The position numbers and the translations under genes were made by a program. From contig NZ_JBBODF010000001.1 of assembly GCF_038002825.1 (NCBI RefSeq), positions 3,472,001 through 3,536,000 of the forward strand: a stretch of 64,000 bases of DNA, read 5' to 3'. The DNA comes from Paenibacillus sp. FSL H8-0048 (GTDB lineage: Bacteria; Bacillota; Bacilli; Paenibacillales; Paenibacillaceae). This document shows, in pieces, positions 8,758 through 18,452 of the stretch (position 1 is its first letter; the number at the start of each line of letters is the position of its first letter). The notes under the pieces are model-generated. The model worked only from the letters and a program-made list of their open reading frames with translations, did no database searches and was not told the DNA's origin.

Positions 8758-9135
8758 AGAGGGATTTATCCCTCTCATTCCCGCCATCCAGCCCATTTAC
8801 GCCAGCATCAGAGGGATTTATCCCTCTCAATTCACCATCTGGCTCACTTTCGCCTGCATCAGAGGGATTTATCCCTCTCATTCCCGCCATCCAGCCCATT
8901 TTGCCAGCATCAGAGGGATTTATCCCTCTCATTCCCGCCATTCAGCCCACTTTCGCCAGCATCAGAGGGATTTATCCCTCTCATTTCACCATCTGGCTCA
9001 CTTTCACCAGCATCAGAGGGATTTATCCCTCTCATTCCCGCCATCCAGCCCATTTTGCCAGCATCAGAGGGATTTATCCCTCTCATTCCCGCCATCCAGC
9101 CCACTTTCACCAGCATCAGAGGGATTTATCCCTCT
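8758..9135. repeat. Palindrome array C2 (eight units, 51/52-bp spacing, 154-bp higher-order repeat)
   Basis: Eight identical 18-bp palindromes AGAGGGATTTATCCCTCT start at 8758, 8810, 8861, 8912, 8964, 9015, 9066 and 9118 (steps 52,51,51,52,51,51,52). Spacers are of two kinds: A (cccgccatccagccca) and B (caccatctggctcac), in order A B A A B A A B. The true repeat is therefore a 154-bp block of three units. It lies between two same-strand operon genes, so if transcribed it would place eight strong hairpins in the mRNA. Peptide ORFs through it are by-products. Confidence 0.93.
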
Positions 9136-9267
9136 CATTCCACCATCTGGCTCACTTTCACCAGCATCCGGTCAGCTGCCGAACTCACGCGGACTATTGA
9201 CCCTACTGCTATGGTAGCCATAACACAAATAATAGTTTGTCATAGCACTCCGCTCATCATCTCATCC

Positions 9268-9342
9268 CATCTCCGCTCATCAGCACTCATCGCATCTCCG
9301 CTCATCAGCACTCATCCCGTCTCCGCTCATCAGCACTCATCG
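9268..9342. repeat. Three 25-bp tandem repeats
   Basis: The unit CATCTCCGCTCATCAGCACT plus CATCG is repeated three times at an exact 25-bp period, with decaying partial copies on both sides. It begins immediately downstream of the stop codon of the 808-aa gene. There is no palindromic core, so it differs from the 51-bp arrays. Confidence 0.85.
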
Positions 9343-9356
9343 CATCTAAATGCCAC

Positions 9357-11783
9357 TCATCTCATCTCCGGCAGCTGCTCCTCTTCCATACCGTGGAGCT
9401 GGTATCCGTTGCCGGCATATGTCTCGTAATAGACCTTGCCGTTGCGGTAGTAGAGCAGGTCTTCCAGGTGGAAGCCGCCCATCAGGTTCAGCTTCTCCAC
9501 GCCGCTGCGGCGCTGCTCATGCACGAAGCCGAGCCGGTAGATGCGGGTGGTCTCGTCGGCGCTGAAGGCATAGCGCAGGAATTCGGAGGAGCTGTCGCCG
9601 AAGAAGTACTTCTCTTCGTGCCGGTGCTCCTGCGTATACTCGAACAGGCGGACATTCATCGCCGCCTCCTCCTCCAGACTGCGGTAGAGCTGCTTGAACA
9701 GCTCCTCCTTGGAGACGATATCCCGGTTCTCGTAAGCGGCTGCAACATTGGCACGCCGCAGCAGCTCCTCCTCGAACGGAAGCGTGAACGGCCCCGCCGT
9801 AAGCAGCTCCCGGCGGCACAGCTCGATCAGCCGCTCGGCAACAGCCTGGCCGCCTCCGTGCACCAGCAGCCCGGAGAGGCTGCCCATGAACCGCTCACTG
9901 AAGAAGATCCCTGCACCGCGCCGGGTCTCGATATCCTTCATCACCTCGTCCGTCACACTGCGGTAATACTCCATGATGTTCTGATCCACTGTCTCTTTGC
10001 TGCGGCCGATGCTGGCGAGGGCTACGCCATGCAGCTCCTCCTCCAATGCGTCCATCGCCGCCACCTTCGTTCTGCTGTCTGCGTGCAGCTGCTCCAGTGC
10101 AGCGTCATAGCGGAGACAGAGTGCCAGCTCGCTCTCCAGCAGCAGAATCTCATACTTCTTGCCGTAGACGGACTCGAACAGGTAGTGAATGAAATTGCGC
10201 ACCGTCCGCTTATCCAGCAGCGGCACCCGCTGGAACGGCTGGCGCTCCACGCTCTCCGCGTAGAGCCGCTCCAGCTCCTCCTGGGCGGAGAGCAGCGCGG
10301 AGCGCAGCCCGCCCATATGCTGGCGCAAGGCCTGCAGCACGCTGCCCCCCTCACCTGTCTTCTCACTGGTCCATTCCGCCAGCTGGTAGAAGCTGACCGG
10401 GGAAGCTCCTGCCTCCTCGGCAGCCAGCACTCCGGCCCATTCCCGGGCCGGATCAATCCCGGCAGCCCTGCGAGCAGACACCTCCGCAAAATTACTGCGG
10501 AAGTACGCCTGCGCCCCTTCCCCGAACAGCAGCTCCTCAGCCTCGCGCAGCGAGAGCATCCGGAGCTGTGAATAGGAGGGGCGCCCGTGGCTCATCAGCC
10601 CGGTCATCTCGGCGAGAGCGGACTGCTCCGGCAGCAATTCCGCCGCGCGGTCCCGCAGGGTATCCGCTCCAAGGCCAAGCATCGTCTGCCGCTCCTTAAG
10701 ACTCCGGGGTTGGCCTGCACGCAGCCGCCCGGACAGATAATGCAGCGCATGGTACAGCACCGCCAGCGCAATCTGGCGGTTCGGCCGCCGCACCGCCGAG
10801 AAGCCGGCAGACGCGTAGCCTTGTCTGCCTGTGCTGCCGCGAATGCCGCTTTTGAACGTCATATTATTGTAGCCGCCGTGACCGGAGGCCTGATCGGCCG
10901 CAGGCCGGACCCGGTTCTTGAGCAGGCTGATGTGGGCGATAATCTCGTAATTGTCGTCCATGCCATGAACCGACATCAGTCCGCGCTCGTTCTTGTCGGA
11001 GAGCAGATAGACCAGATCGAACAGCGGAGCAGGGCCATGCGTCACGGGAATGGACAGCCCCTCCTCTGTCACCAGCAGCGGAGCGCTTAAGGTATAATCC
11101 GCCGCCTGCATCCCGTCCAGCTCACGCAGACAAGCCAGTCCGACCGAGCTGGAATAGCCGAAGTTATCCCCCTGCTCCCGTTCGTTAATCAGCGCGTACA
11201 GATCAATCTGCACCGATTTGAACGATTGGCTAAGAATGGCGCGGGCCAGCAGCACGATCTGCGGCAACAGCACATTCTGCGGATCATCGACCCGTGTAAT
11301 AACAGACAGATGGATGACGTCAAAAGAAGAATACAGCCGTCCGTAATCCGCTATACTGTTGCTTAATTGACGCAGCGTCCGGTTCATTCCGGCCAAATAC
11401 TTGCTATCCTCATGAAACTCGCGGTACAGCTCATGCCGGACCGTACGCGGATCACGCCCTGCCGTATCCGGCAGGGTCATGTGCATCACGCGTTCATGGA
11501 CGCTGCTGTTTCCGCTGCCGATCCGCCCCCTGACTCCCTCCTTCTCCTGCGTACTGCCGCTGCCGTTGTGCGAACCGGCATGCAGCGCCATCACGCCGCC
11601 CGCATTGTCCCATTTGCGCTGGCAGCGTTCCAGCACAGGGCCGATCGCCTGGGTCATTTTATCGCCCAGGAACAGGAACAGCGCAGGGTAATGGATACTG
11701 CTGCGCCCATCCCCCTTATTATGCTGTGCTTCCTCCTGGGCAGCGTATTGCTCAGCATATTGTAAGGCCTGATCTCTGATCAT
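9357..11783 (-). CDS. Large protein of unknown function coupled to the tubulin-like gene
   Basis: 808 residues, starting only 4 bp after the tubulin-like gene's stop, so almost certainly co-translated with it. No signal peptide or membrane segment; Glu/Leu-rich with long helical stretches in the second half (about 480-740). The first third has Rossmann-like alternation (YPALFLFLGDKM near 30, FDVIHLSVITRVDD near 165, SVQIDLYALIN near 210, APLFDLVYLLSDKNERG near 265). That layout resembles the region after the GTP site in tubulin_2 proteins, but no GGTGSG signature is present. It could be a degenerate tubulin-like partner or an unrelated cytoplasmic scaffold. I do not recognise a named family. 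Confidence 0.65.
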   Translation of the reverse strand: MIRDQALQYAEQYAAQEEAQHNKGDGRSSIHYPALFLFLGDKMTQAIGPVLERCQRKWDNAGGVMALHAGSHNGSGSTQEKEGVRGRIGSGNSSVHERVMHMTLPDTAGRDPRTVRHELYREFHEDSKYLAGMNRTLRQLSNSIADYGRLYSSFDVIHLSVITRVDDPQNVLLPQIVLLARAILSQSFKSVQIDLYALINEREQGDNFGYSSSVGLACLRELDGMQAADYTLSAPLLVTEEGLSIPVTHGPAPLFDLVYLLSDKNERGLMSVHGMDDNYEIIAHISLLKNRVRPAADQASGHGGYNNMTFKSGIRGSTGRQGYASAGFSAVRRPNRQIALAVLYHALHYLSGRLRAGQPRSLKERQTMLGLGADTLRDRAAELLPEQSALAEMTGLMSHGRPSYSQLRMLSLREAEELLFGEGAQAYFRSNFAEVSARRAAGIDPAREWAGVLAAEEAGASPVSFYQLAEWTSEKTGEGGSVLQALRQHMGGLRSALLSAQEELERLYAESVERQPFQRVPLLDKRTVRNFIHYLFESVYGKKYEILLLESELALCLRYDAALEQLHADSRTKVAAMDALEEELHGVALASIGRSKETVDQNIMEYYRSVTDEVMKDIETRRGAGIFFSERFMGSLSGLLVHGGGQAVAERLIELCRRELLTAGPFTLPFEEELLRRANVAAAYENRDIVSKEELFKQLYRSLEEEAAMNVRLFEYTQEHRHEEKYFFGDSSSEFLRYAFSADETTRIYRLGFVHEQRRSGVEKLNLMGGFHLEDLLYYRNGKVYYETYAGNGYQLHGMEEEQLPEMR

Positions 11784-11787
11784 AGGC

Positions 11788-14700
11788 CTACTTCAGCTTT
11801 CTGCGGATGCTGCCAAGCTTGCCGGTCAGGCTCTTGTAGAAGCCGTACATTTCATCTCCGTTGGCATGCTCTACCCGCTCATATTCCAGAGCGTCACGCG
11901 CTTCCAGGAACGAGACATACATCCCTTCCAGCTTATACAGCAGCGGAGTTACATCTTCGGCTGCGGTCATTTCTCCGGCCCGGCGCGCTGCCTTGCGGAG
12001 CAGAACACTGCGGCTTTTCTCATCCAGCTCGCGGAAATGGCGGTAGACGGCATACTCTACATAGCTGCGTTCCTTCATCAGATTGGCGAACGGCTCCCAG
12101 GCATCCTCGTCCTCGTCACGGTCATAGACATAGAGCGCGCCTTTTTTGGTGATGGTATCGGTGTACAGTGCTTCGATGAACTGGTCCAGCCATTTGTCTT
12201 CATCCAGATGCTGATGCACCAGCGCTTCCAGCTCCTTGGATTTGGCCGACAGCGCATCGTACTTAGCCAGTTCCTCGCGGACACGGGCAATCAGCTGCGG
12301 GGAACGGATCAGGTTCTCCTGGGCCAGCTCCAGATTGATGCTGCCGAAGATGTCCTTCACCGCTTCGCGTTCAAGACCGCTGGTCATGAGCGCTTTGAGC
12401 TCTTCCGCCGCCTTGCGCACTTCACCCAGATTCGGACGCGGTGCATCCAGCTGCAGATCATAAGCGCCCAGCAGCTTGCCCAGATCCAGCGGCTTCGTGA
12501 AGATCACGGAGAAGCGGCTGCTCGTGTTCTCGTCCACACCCTTCTCAATAATCACACCGGACGCAAGCGCCCGGCCGAAATCTGCACGCACTCTGGCATT
12601 GTACTCACGGACCCGCGGATTCGCATACGTATCGCCCCAGGACTTCTCCGGGATCGGCGAAGGCAGATAGGTCCAGTTGTCCTTGTCGGTCATCACCAGA
12701 TGGCGGCCGATGCCTTCCTTGTCGAGAATCGTCCGCTCGTAGTTCTCCTCGTACACCCGCAGCGGCGTATAGACGAACAGCGGCACCCCGTTGCGTGTAT
12801 TCAGCCAGAAAATCCGGTTCTTGACCTCGCTCTCCTTGATCGTGAACTGTGATTTGCCGAGTGCATTATTCTGATAATTCCGCACACCCTTCAGAATTCC
12901 CGGCGCCTTCACCGGCACAGAGACGAAGCCCCAGGACGGGAAGTGCAGACTGCCCGAGCTGTTGCTGAGGTGGAAAATCGGCACCGCATCCTCATCCAGA
13001 CGTCCGGCAATAATCCGCTCCACGAACTTATCCAGCGGCTCCTCGCGCCCGTATTTCATCACCAGGAAGTCTTCCATCGAACGGGTAATCAGGTCCCCGA
13101 ACTTGTCGCTGAGGAATTCCGATATGGAGCGGACGATATCAATCTCCTGCTCTCTTACCCAACGCCCGGAATGCTTCAGCATCTCGCGTGTGAAGTCACG
13201 GATCAGATCATCGCCGTCCTTCTGGTCCATGATCTTGGAGATGGTCGCCGAGATATCCGGCACGTTTACGATATTCCAGTAGTAGGTTTTGTTGCCCTTA
13301 TGGTCTGCCTGCTCCTCGCCGTTAATCAGGATGTCGCCGTTCTTCTCGAAGATCGAGCTGAGCGCAGTCAGAATCTCGGTGAACACACCGTAGATCCGGC
13401 TGTTCTCTTCATTCAGCAGCTCATACAGATCTTCATAGAACTGAATCATCTGCTCGGTGCGCTCCACATCGGCATGCAGCCAGTATTCATTGATTTTGGC
13501 TTCAATATAGGCATTCTTCTTCTTCTCCTTGGACACAAAAGCGCTCCGCGCATCGCCCAGCTTATCCTCTGCACTCTCCTGTGCGGTCTCAATATCACGC
13601 GGCAGGCGCAAGAGACTCTCGCGCAGCGCTTCAATATAAGACTGGATCAGCTTCAGGATACAGAAGCCCTTCTCGGTGTACAGCAGCCGTGACACATAGA
13701 ACGGCCCTTGCTCGGGATGCAGGAAGATGCGCTCCAGTTCCTCGCCGAACCGTCCGGCAATCTCGCCCGGAAGCTGCTTCTTGGATTTGATATATTCCTC
13801 ACGGGCACGGACCAGGAAGTTCTGCTCCAGCTCCGTATCCATGCTGACGACCTGATTCTTGACCACATTCGCATGGCTGAGGCGCTCGCTGTTCTGATAG
13901 CCCGGCAGCGGCTCCGGCACACGGGACTCGAATGTCTTGATCATCGTATCGAGATCGATGCCGAGCTTGCGCGCCATCTTCTCCACATCCTCCTGGTTCG
14001 GGGCGTGATGGAACATCTTGTCCATTTTGTCGAAGAGGCGGTAGGCCAGATAGGTTGTCATTTCCTCAATCGGCAGCACGGCCGAGGATGCCCCGATAAT
14101 GTTGTATTCGTAATTGGCAGGATAGGTCTTGTTCATCTGGGCAATGTTCGTGCGGATGTTACTGATGTAGTCATGGATGGCGAATTCCTCGCCGGAGGCC
14201 TTCTCTTCACTGGCCATGAAGTTGGTGATATTCTCAGCCGTCACGTTCATGCAGTAATCGTAGGCATTCTCCAGCAGCTTGCCTTCCGTATTCGTTGCGG
14301 AGATGAGATGACAGAGATTGAACGGCGGCAGCGGCGAGTTGACGCTCAGAATATTGCCGTATTTCTGGCGGAAGCGCTCGCCCCGGCTGTCCACGTTCAT
14401 CCAGTAATCCAGTTCTTTGAGCGCGGCATACCCGTTCTTGCGGATATACTCACGGGTATGCTCGCTGAGGCTCTTGTTCGACAGATTAACATCCGGCGTG
14501 AACAGATAGCCCAGCGTATTGACACGGTCTATCCCGGCAGCGCCGTAGTCACGTTCAATAATGCCGCGCACGATGTAGGCAATATCCAAGAACGCTCCGC
14601 TGCCGGTTCCGCCGGACAGACCGGTAAGCAGGAAGACCATAAGCTTCTTGCTGGTGCCGACAGACAGCGTCTTGATCTTCTTGTCGATGGCGGCAACCAC

Positions 14701-15177
14701 CTGGTTGATCTTCGTGAACAGCAGCAGGCGTCCGGCCTGGCGCACCCCGGCGGCTCCGTTCATGCCGTCTGTGATGCTCAGCTCCGGCGACAGCCAGTCT
14801 GTAATGTAAGAATCCAGAATGCTGCGGTTCTGCAGCAGTCCGCCGATCTCGGCATTGGCCAGCAGCACGAATTCATTCTGCGGGTCGAGGCCGATGCCCT
14901 TGTATTTTTTGCCGCGGTCCTGTTCATTGGTCTCGAACGCCAGGAATTCCACGTTGTCCGGCTTATCCCGCTTCTTCTTGGACAACGGATCTTCAGGCAG
15001 CTTGAAGCGGCGGTTAATCTGGTATTTGAGCCGCAGCAGGGCATCGATGCCCGTGCCGCCAAGCCCGATAATGAGGATCGGATTGTCGATGGTATCCACT
15101 CTGATCTTGTCGCTGACGATCCCTCCGCCCAGCGATACATCCAGTTGTTGAATATGTTCTCTTACTACCGGTTTCAT
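11788..15177 (-). CDS. Tubulin-like GTPase (Tubulin_2 type)
   Basis: 1129 residues, ATG with GGGGGAG 6 bases upstream. The N-terminal domain has the hallmarks of the tubulin/FtsZ fold: a first nucleotide loop ILIIGLGGTG (34-43), NVEFLAFETNEQD (75-87, after strand 3), and the tubulin signature SGGTGSG (188-194). Family members are far larger than FtsZ (about 350-400 residues); the extra 700 residues here are mostly helical with several coiled-coil-like stretches. No membrane segments. This protein probably binds GTP and may polymerise; whether it forms filaments is unknown. It is the second gene of the operon, after the secreted vWA gene, and is coupled to the 808-aa gene. It is not the housekeeping ftsZ. 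Confidence 0.9.
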   Translation of the reverse strand: MKPVVREHIQQLDVSLGGGIVSDKIRVDTIDNPILIIGLGGTGIDALLRLKYQINRRFKLPEDPLSKKKRDKPDNVEFLAFETNEQDRGKKYKGIGLDPQNEFVLLANAEIGGLLQNRSILDSYITDWLSPELSITDGMNGAAGVRQAGRLLLFTKINQVVAAIDKKIKTLSVGTSKKLMVFLLTGLSGGTGSGAFLDIAYIVRGIIERDYGAAGIDRVNTLGYLFTPDVNLSNKSLSEHTREYIRKNGYAALKELDYWMNVDSRGERFRQKYGNILSVNSPLPPFNLCHLISATNTEGKLLENAYDYCMNVTAENITNFMASEEKASGEEFAIHDYISNIRTNIAQMNKTYPANYEYNIIGASSAVLPIEEMTTYLAYRLFDKMDKMFHHAPNQEDVEKMARKLGIDLDTMIKTFESRVPEPLPGYQNSERLSHANVVKNQVVSMDTELEQNFLVRAREEYIKSKKQLPGEIAGRFGEELERIFLHPEQGPFYVSRLLYTEKGFCILKLIQSYIEALRESLLRLPRDIETAQESAEDKLGDARSAFVSKEKKKNAYIEAKINEYWLHADVERTEQMIQFYEDLYELLNEENSRIYGVFTEILTALSSIFEKNGDILINGEEQADHKGNKTYYWNIVNVPDISATISKIMDQKDGDDLIRDFTREMLKHSGRWVREQEIDIVRSISEFLSDKFGDLITRSMEDFLVMKYGREEPLDKFVERIIAGRLDEDAVPIFHLSNSSGSLHFPSWGFVSVPVKAPGILKGVRNYQNNALGKSQFTIKESEVKNRIFWLNTRNGVPLFVYTPLRVYEENYERTILDKEGIGRHLVMTDKDNWTYLPSPIPEKSWGDTYANPRVREYNARVRADFGRALASGVIIEKGVDENTSSRFSVIFTKPLDLGKLLGAYDLQLDAPRPNLGEVRKAAEELKALMTSGLEREAVKDIFGSINLELAQENLIRSPQLIARVREELAKYDALSAKSKELEALVHQHLDEDKWLDQFIEALYTDTITKKGALYVYDRDEDEDAWEPFANLMKERSYVEYAVYRHFRELDEKSRSVLLRKAARRAGEMTAAEDVTPLLYKLEGMYVSFLEARDALEYERVEHANGDEMYGFYKSLTGKLGSIRRKLK

Positions 15178-15262
15178 AGGTTCTCCCCCAAAAGTTGTGA
15201 TAGCCTATGCATCCCGAATCACTTCTCATGACCGCTTCGGAAGCATACACTTAGCCTGCTTA

Positions 15263-17083
15263 TCAGATCAAATATTCCAAAGAAATCGTCTTATCTACCG
15301 TCTGCAGAGAGACCGTTACCCGGTCCCCGCTCTTCATCTCAAGACCCCGTGAGGTATCTGCGGCACGGCCTGAACGCTCAACCGTAATGCCCTCGCCGCT
15401 GCGCAGCAGCAGCCGGTCATTCGTCCCGGGCGTGAACACCAGCTTCTCGCTCTCCTTCAGCTCCGGGGCCAGCTGTAACAGCTGATGAAGCGTGAACTTG
15501 CCGCGGAAGCCGGAGAGCTTCTTGTACTGCGGATAGGTTTTCTCCCCGGTATTGTTATCCAGCACCTCCACCACCAGTTGTCCGACGAACCCCCGGTTAG
15601 CCTTACTGCGCAGCAGCCAGAATGCAGCAGCAGCAGCCAGCAGCAGCACAATGCCGCCGATGATATAGTACAGCGTGTTCGAGGTCTCTTCAGCGGCTGG
15701 CTCTTCACCCGCAGGAGTGCCTGCTGACGGCGGGGTGGTCGCCACTGTTCCCGTCTTGGCATTGATGGTCAGCACATCGCTCTCCCGGTAGAAGCTGCTC
15801 TCTTCGGCCCGGACCTTCAGCTCGTATTCATGATTATCCTTGATTTCAAAAGCACCCTTGAACTCGGCACCCGAGTTATCCAGCGGAATCTCCTGCACCT
15901 GGCCGGTGTCCTTATCTGTAGCCAGCAATACGGCCTTCATCTCTTGATACAGGCTGCTCTCTGTTACCTCTGCTCCATTGCTGAACAGATGCGAGGAGAT
16001 ATCCACCGTGTCACCTTTGCCGTAAGACTTGGCTGGCAGAGCATCCAGCTTCAGCTCCAGATCGTAGTTGAACACCAGATTAATGTCGATTTTGTCCTTC
16101 GGCACGCCCTTGACCTGTAGCTTCCAGTCCCCCTGCTCCGGCGCGAGCAGCTTGATCAGGGTGTAGGTGGACGACTTCGACAGCAGCACCTTATCCGAGG
16201 GAATAGCAACTTCCTTGCCGGAAGGATCGCTCAGCTTCGCCGTCACCGGCTTCGAGGACATAATGGAAATGTTCGCTTCCAGCACGCTGCTGTTCGGCAC
16301 GTTCACCGTTACGTCCTGATAGTCACCGTTCGCCGTAATGGACGGCACCGGCACCACCTTCAGCTTCAAGTGGCTGGCAAAAATCTCGCTGAGAATCTGC
16401 GGCAGATCATCGGCAGAATTCGTGGTAAACGCCTTGCCGCCTGTCTCGATGGACAGCCCGGCCAGAATATTCTTGTTCAGCTTGCCGTCCGCATTCAGTC
16501 CTATGGTATATACGGGATACCCCTTCTGCTTGGCAGCCTCTACTGCCGCCTTCAGCTCCTTGTCGGAATCAGACTGCTTCCGGCCGCTGGCTTCATTGAG
16601 GTCATTGTTGCCGTCCGCCAGCATGACGATCATCGGCTCATGGCCGGGATCGCTGCCGTTCTCCAGCACCTTCACCGCTTCTTCCATACCGACCGCCAGG
16701 TCCGTGTAGGGTCCGCGGCTAAGCCCGTCGATGAAATTCTTCAGATCCTCCTTGTCGCCGGCGGATTTGATGCCAAGCAGCGCCTTCTCGCGCTGCACCG
16801 TATCGGTGTAGGCCACAATGCCTACCTTATCGCCTTGGGTGGACAGCATATCTATGAACATCTTCATCGCTTCATTGGCTATCTTGTTCTTGTCGCTCTT
16901 GTTCATCGAGTTGCTGACATCGATCAGCAGCACAGCGTCAATATGTGAGGGTGCGGCTGAAGCCGCGCTGGCTCGCGAAGCAGCATATGGGGATACAGTG
17001 ATGCATAAGATCATGAGCAATACAGGCAATATGCGCTGCAGTCTATTCTTGGCCTTGCTGAAATCACGTTCGTTACGAAGCAT
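15263..17083 (-). CDS. Secreted/membrane vWA domain protein with cytoplasmic C-terminal domain
   Basis: 606 residues; first gene of the minus operon, ATG with GAGGAG 8 bases upstream. Signal sequence about 15-41, then a vWA domain (about 47-235) with an intact metal site: LIDVSNSMN, the Thr of GPYTDLAVGM and LADGNND. A beta-rich extracellular stretch continues to about 455, followed by a Pro/Glu linker and one membrane segment (about 476-498, YYIIGGIVLLLAAAAAFWLL). The last about 105 residues (VGQLVVEVLDNNTGEKTYPQ onwards) are predicted inside the cell and beta-rich. The topology is that of a sensor linking an external ligand to the cytoplasmic tubulin/GTPase components. Confidence 0.85.
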   Translation of the reverse strand: MLRNERDFSKAKNRLQRILPVLLMILCITVSPYAASRASAASAAPSHIDAVLLIDVSNSMNKSDKNKIANEAMKMFIDMLSTQGDKVGIVAYTDTVQREKALLGIKSAGDKEDLKNFIDGLSRGPYTDLAVGMEEAVKVLENGSDPGHEPMIVMLADGNNDLNEASGRKQSDSDKELKAAVEAAKQKGYPVYTIGLNADGKLNKNILAGLSIETGGKAFTTNSADDLPQILSEIFASHLKLKVVPVPSITANGDYQDVTVNVPNSSVLEANISIMSSKPVTAKLSDPSGKEVAIPSDKVLLSKSSTYTLIKLLAPEQGDWKLQVKGVPKDKIDINLVFNYDLELKLDALPAKSYGKGDTVDISSHLFSNGAEVTESSLYQEMKAVLLATDKDTGQVQEIPLDNSGAEFKGAFEIKDNHEYELKVRAEESSFYRESDVLTINAKTGTVATTPPSAGTPAGEEPAAEETSNTLYYIIGGIVLLLAAAAAFWLLRSKANRGFVGQLVVEVLDNNTGEKTYPQYKKLSGFRGKFTLHQLLQLAPELKESEKLVFTPGTNDRLLLRSGEGITVERSGRAADTSRGLEMKSGDRVTVSLQTVDKTISLEYLI

Positions 17084-17146
17084 AAATAGGGCTCCTCTTG
17101 TGTGAAATTAGGCGGATATGGCAGATCCGTAACGCATAGCTAAATT

Positions 17147-17175
17147 CTGTCAATAGCATGCCATTATGATATAAT
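17147..17175 (+). promoter_or_regulatory. Candidate sigma-A promoter for the divergent membrane module
   Basis: A perfect TATAAT at 17170-17175 has CTGTCA 17 bp upstream (17147-17152). Transcription would run rightward into the genes starting at 17328, leaving a leader of about 145 bases. The region 17084-17327 separates two divergent operons and holds no palindrome array. Confidence 0.45.
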
Positions 17176-17327
17176 TAAACCTTGTAAACTTCAACATAGT
17201 GACCGCTGGACCGGCACTTCCGCTAGTGACAATCGCCATCCTGAGCCGGATAGACTATTCTAAGTATACGCCGTATTCCTGAATATTTGATTAAAAGACC
17301 GTAACCAGAGCAGAAAGGAAGAGTTCC

Positions 17328-17480
17328 ATGATTACATACGCCATACTCGGGATAACGTTTCTCTATGCTGTGATTCAGATCATTCTATATGCTTCCCGCC
17401 AGCGGAAGCCGCTCACCCGTGAGGATATCGACGAGCGTCTGCTGGCTGCATTGAACGGAGGAGATTCGGCCCGTGAGTAA
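17328..17480 (+). CDS. Small single-pass membrane protein (50 aa)
   Basis: ATG with GAAAGGAAGAG upstream. Residues 1-23 form one membrane helix (MITYAILGITFLYAVIQIIL), followed by a basic, charged tail ending GGDSARE. It overlaps the start of the next gene by 8 bp, and that gene's ribosome site GGAGGAG lies inside this frame, so the two are coupled. No family recognised; the coupling makes it a credible real gene. Confidence 0.65.
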   Translation: MITYAILGITFLYAVIQIILYASRQRKPLTREDIDERLLAALNGGDSARE

Positions 17481-18396
17481 AAAGAAACCGGTGATCTTCC
17501 GTCCCTTCAAGGCTCCCCGTTACGCCTTCGAGAAGCTGCGCATCTGCCGCCGCTGCCATCGTTATACCGCGCTGGGCGAGGAACGCTGCACCCGCTGCGG
17601 CCGTGCCTCTCTGGCTCCGGTAGAGAAGTATGCAGCTTCCTTAGCCGGGCGCAGGGTACAGACCCGGCTGCTCGTTATTCTCCTGCTGACCCTGGCCGGA
17701 ATCTATTTCGGACAGAATCTGCAGCAGATGGTACTATGCGGCGCAGGCGGTCTCGTATTAGCCGGACTGGTCTACTATACGCAGCGAAAAGTACGGCAGA
17801 ACGAAAATCTGTATGCGCTGAACAAACTGCTTGGCCGTAATATCTATAGCATCAAGGAAGATCTGGAGCTGAACCGCCAGGAAGCCGTGACGGTACTGCG
17901 CGAGAATGATGTGCTCGCTTATGAGAAGCTGCGCGAGATCTCCGTGCTGCTGCGCGGAGACCGGATCTCCCGCCAGCGCGTCGCCCTGCTGCACGGCTTC
18001 CAGCTGCGCAAGGACATGACGCTGGAGCTGGAGCAGCTGCTATTGAAGGACTTCGAGCCGCTGCTGGCTGAATATATCGGCGAGATCGCCAGGGTCCGGC
18101 CCGAGCTGATCAAAGACCGCACCCTGCGCTATGTCAAGAATTACGAGGTGCAGATTCTCGAAATGGATGAGGGCCTGATTATTATGACCGCCGTTGCCAG
18201 TGCTGCAGTCCGCATGAAGCGGTACGCACTGCTCTACTCCGGCATGATCGGCCGCTATGTGCAGGAGCTGCCCAAGGACCGGTTTCTGCGCTTATCCAGA
18301 CTGATTGCCGCGAACCCTTATGAGCCGTGGAACGGCCTGGATGCCAAGGTGGAGGAGATCCGTGAGCTTAAGTACCGCTGGGACCCTGAAGTGTAA
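17473..18396 (+). CDS. Zinc-ribbon membrane protein of unknown function
   Basis: 307 residues, GTG start at 17473 with GGAGGAG about 9 bases upstream. Residues 24-42 form a zinc ribbon (CRRC ... CTRC), then two membrane helices (about 65-101) and a long helical cytoplasmic domain (about 105-300) rich in Glu/Arg/Leu. The first gene of the minus operon lies divergently upstream, and the GTPase at 5185 also carries a zinc ribbon. A role in the same membrane-associated system is inferred from context only. Confidence 0.7.
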   Translation: MSKKKPVIFRPFKAPRYAFEKLRICRRCHRYTALGEERCTRCGRASLAPVEKYAASLAGRRVQTRLLVILLLTLAGIYFGQNLQQMVLCGAGGLVLAGLVYYTQRKVRQNENLYALNKLLGRNIYSIKEDLELNRQEAVTVLRENDVLAYEKLREISVLLRGDRISRQRVALLHGFQLRKDMTLELEQLLLKDFEPLLAEYIGEIARVRPELIKDRTLRYVKNYEVQILEMDEGLIIMTAVASAAVRMKRYALLYSGMIGRYVQELPKDRFLRLSRLIAANPYEPWNGLDAKVEEIRELKYRWDPEV

Positions 18397-18452
18397 GGTT
18401 AGAAGCTGACTGCCGCTCTAAACCTTATCTATCAATAAAGGGGCTATATTAT

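Noticed and set aside
8758..9135. CRISPR array
   Set aside because: Repeats are regularly spaced, but the spacers are near-identical and of only two types, the repeat is an 18-bp palindrome, and no cas genes are nearby.
8646..9429. Long plus-strand ORFs through the repeat region
   Set aside because: They only arise because 51-bp units keep frame; no ribosome site, and the peptide is the translated palindrome.
13708..15231. 507-aa ORF antisense to the tubulin-like gene
   Set aside because: High-GC codon bias opens the opposite frame; the sense strand has clear tubulin motifs and a ribosome site.
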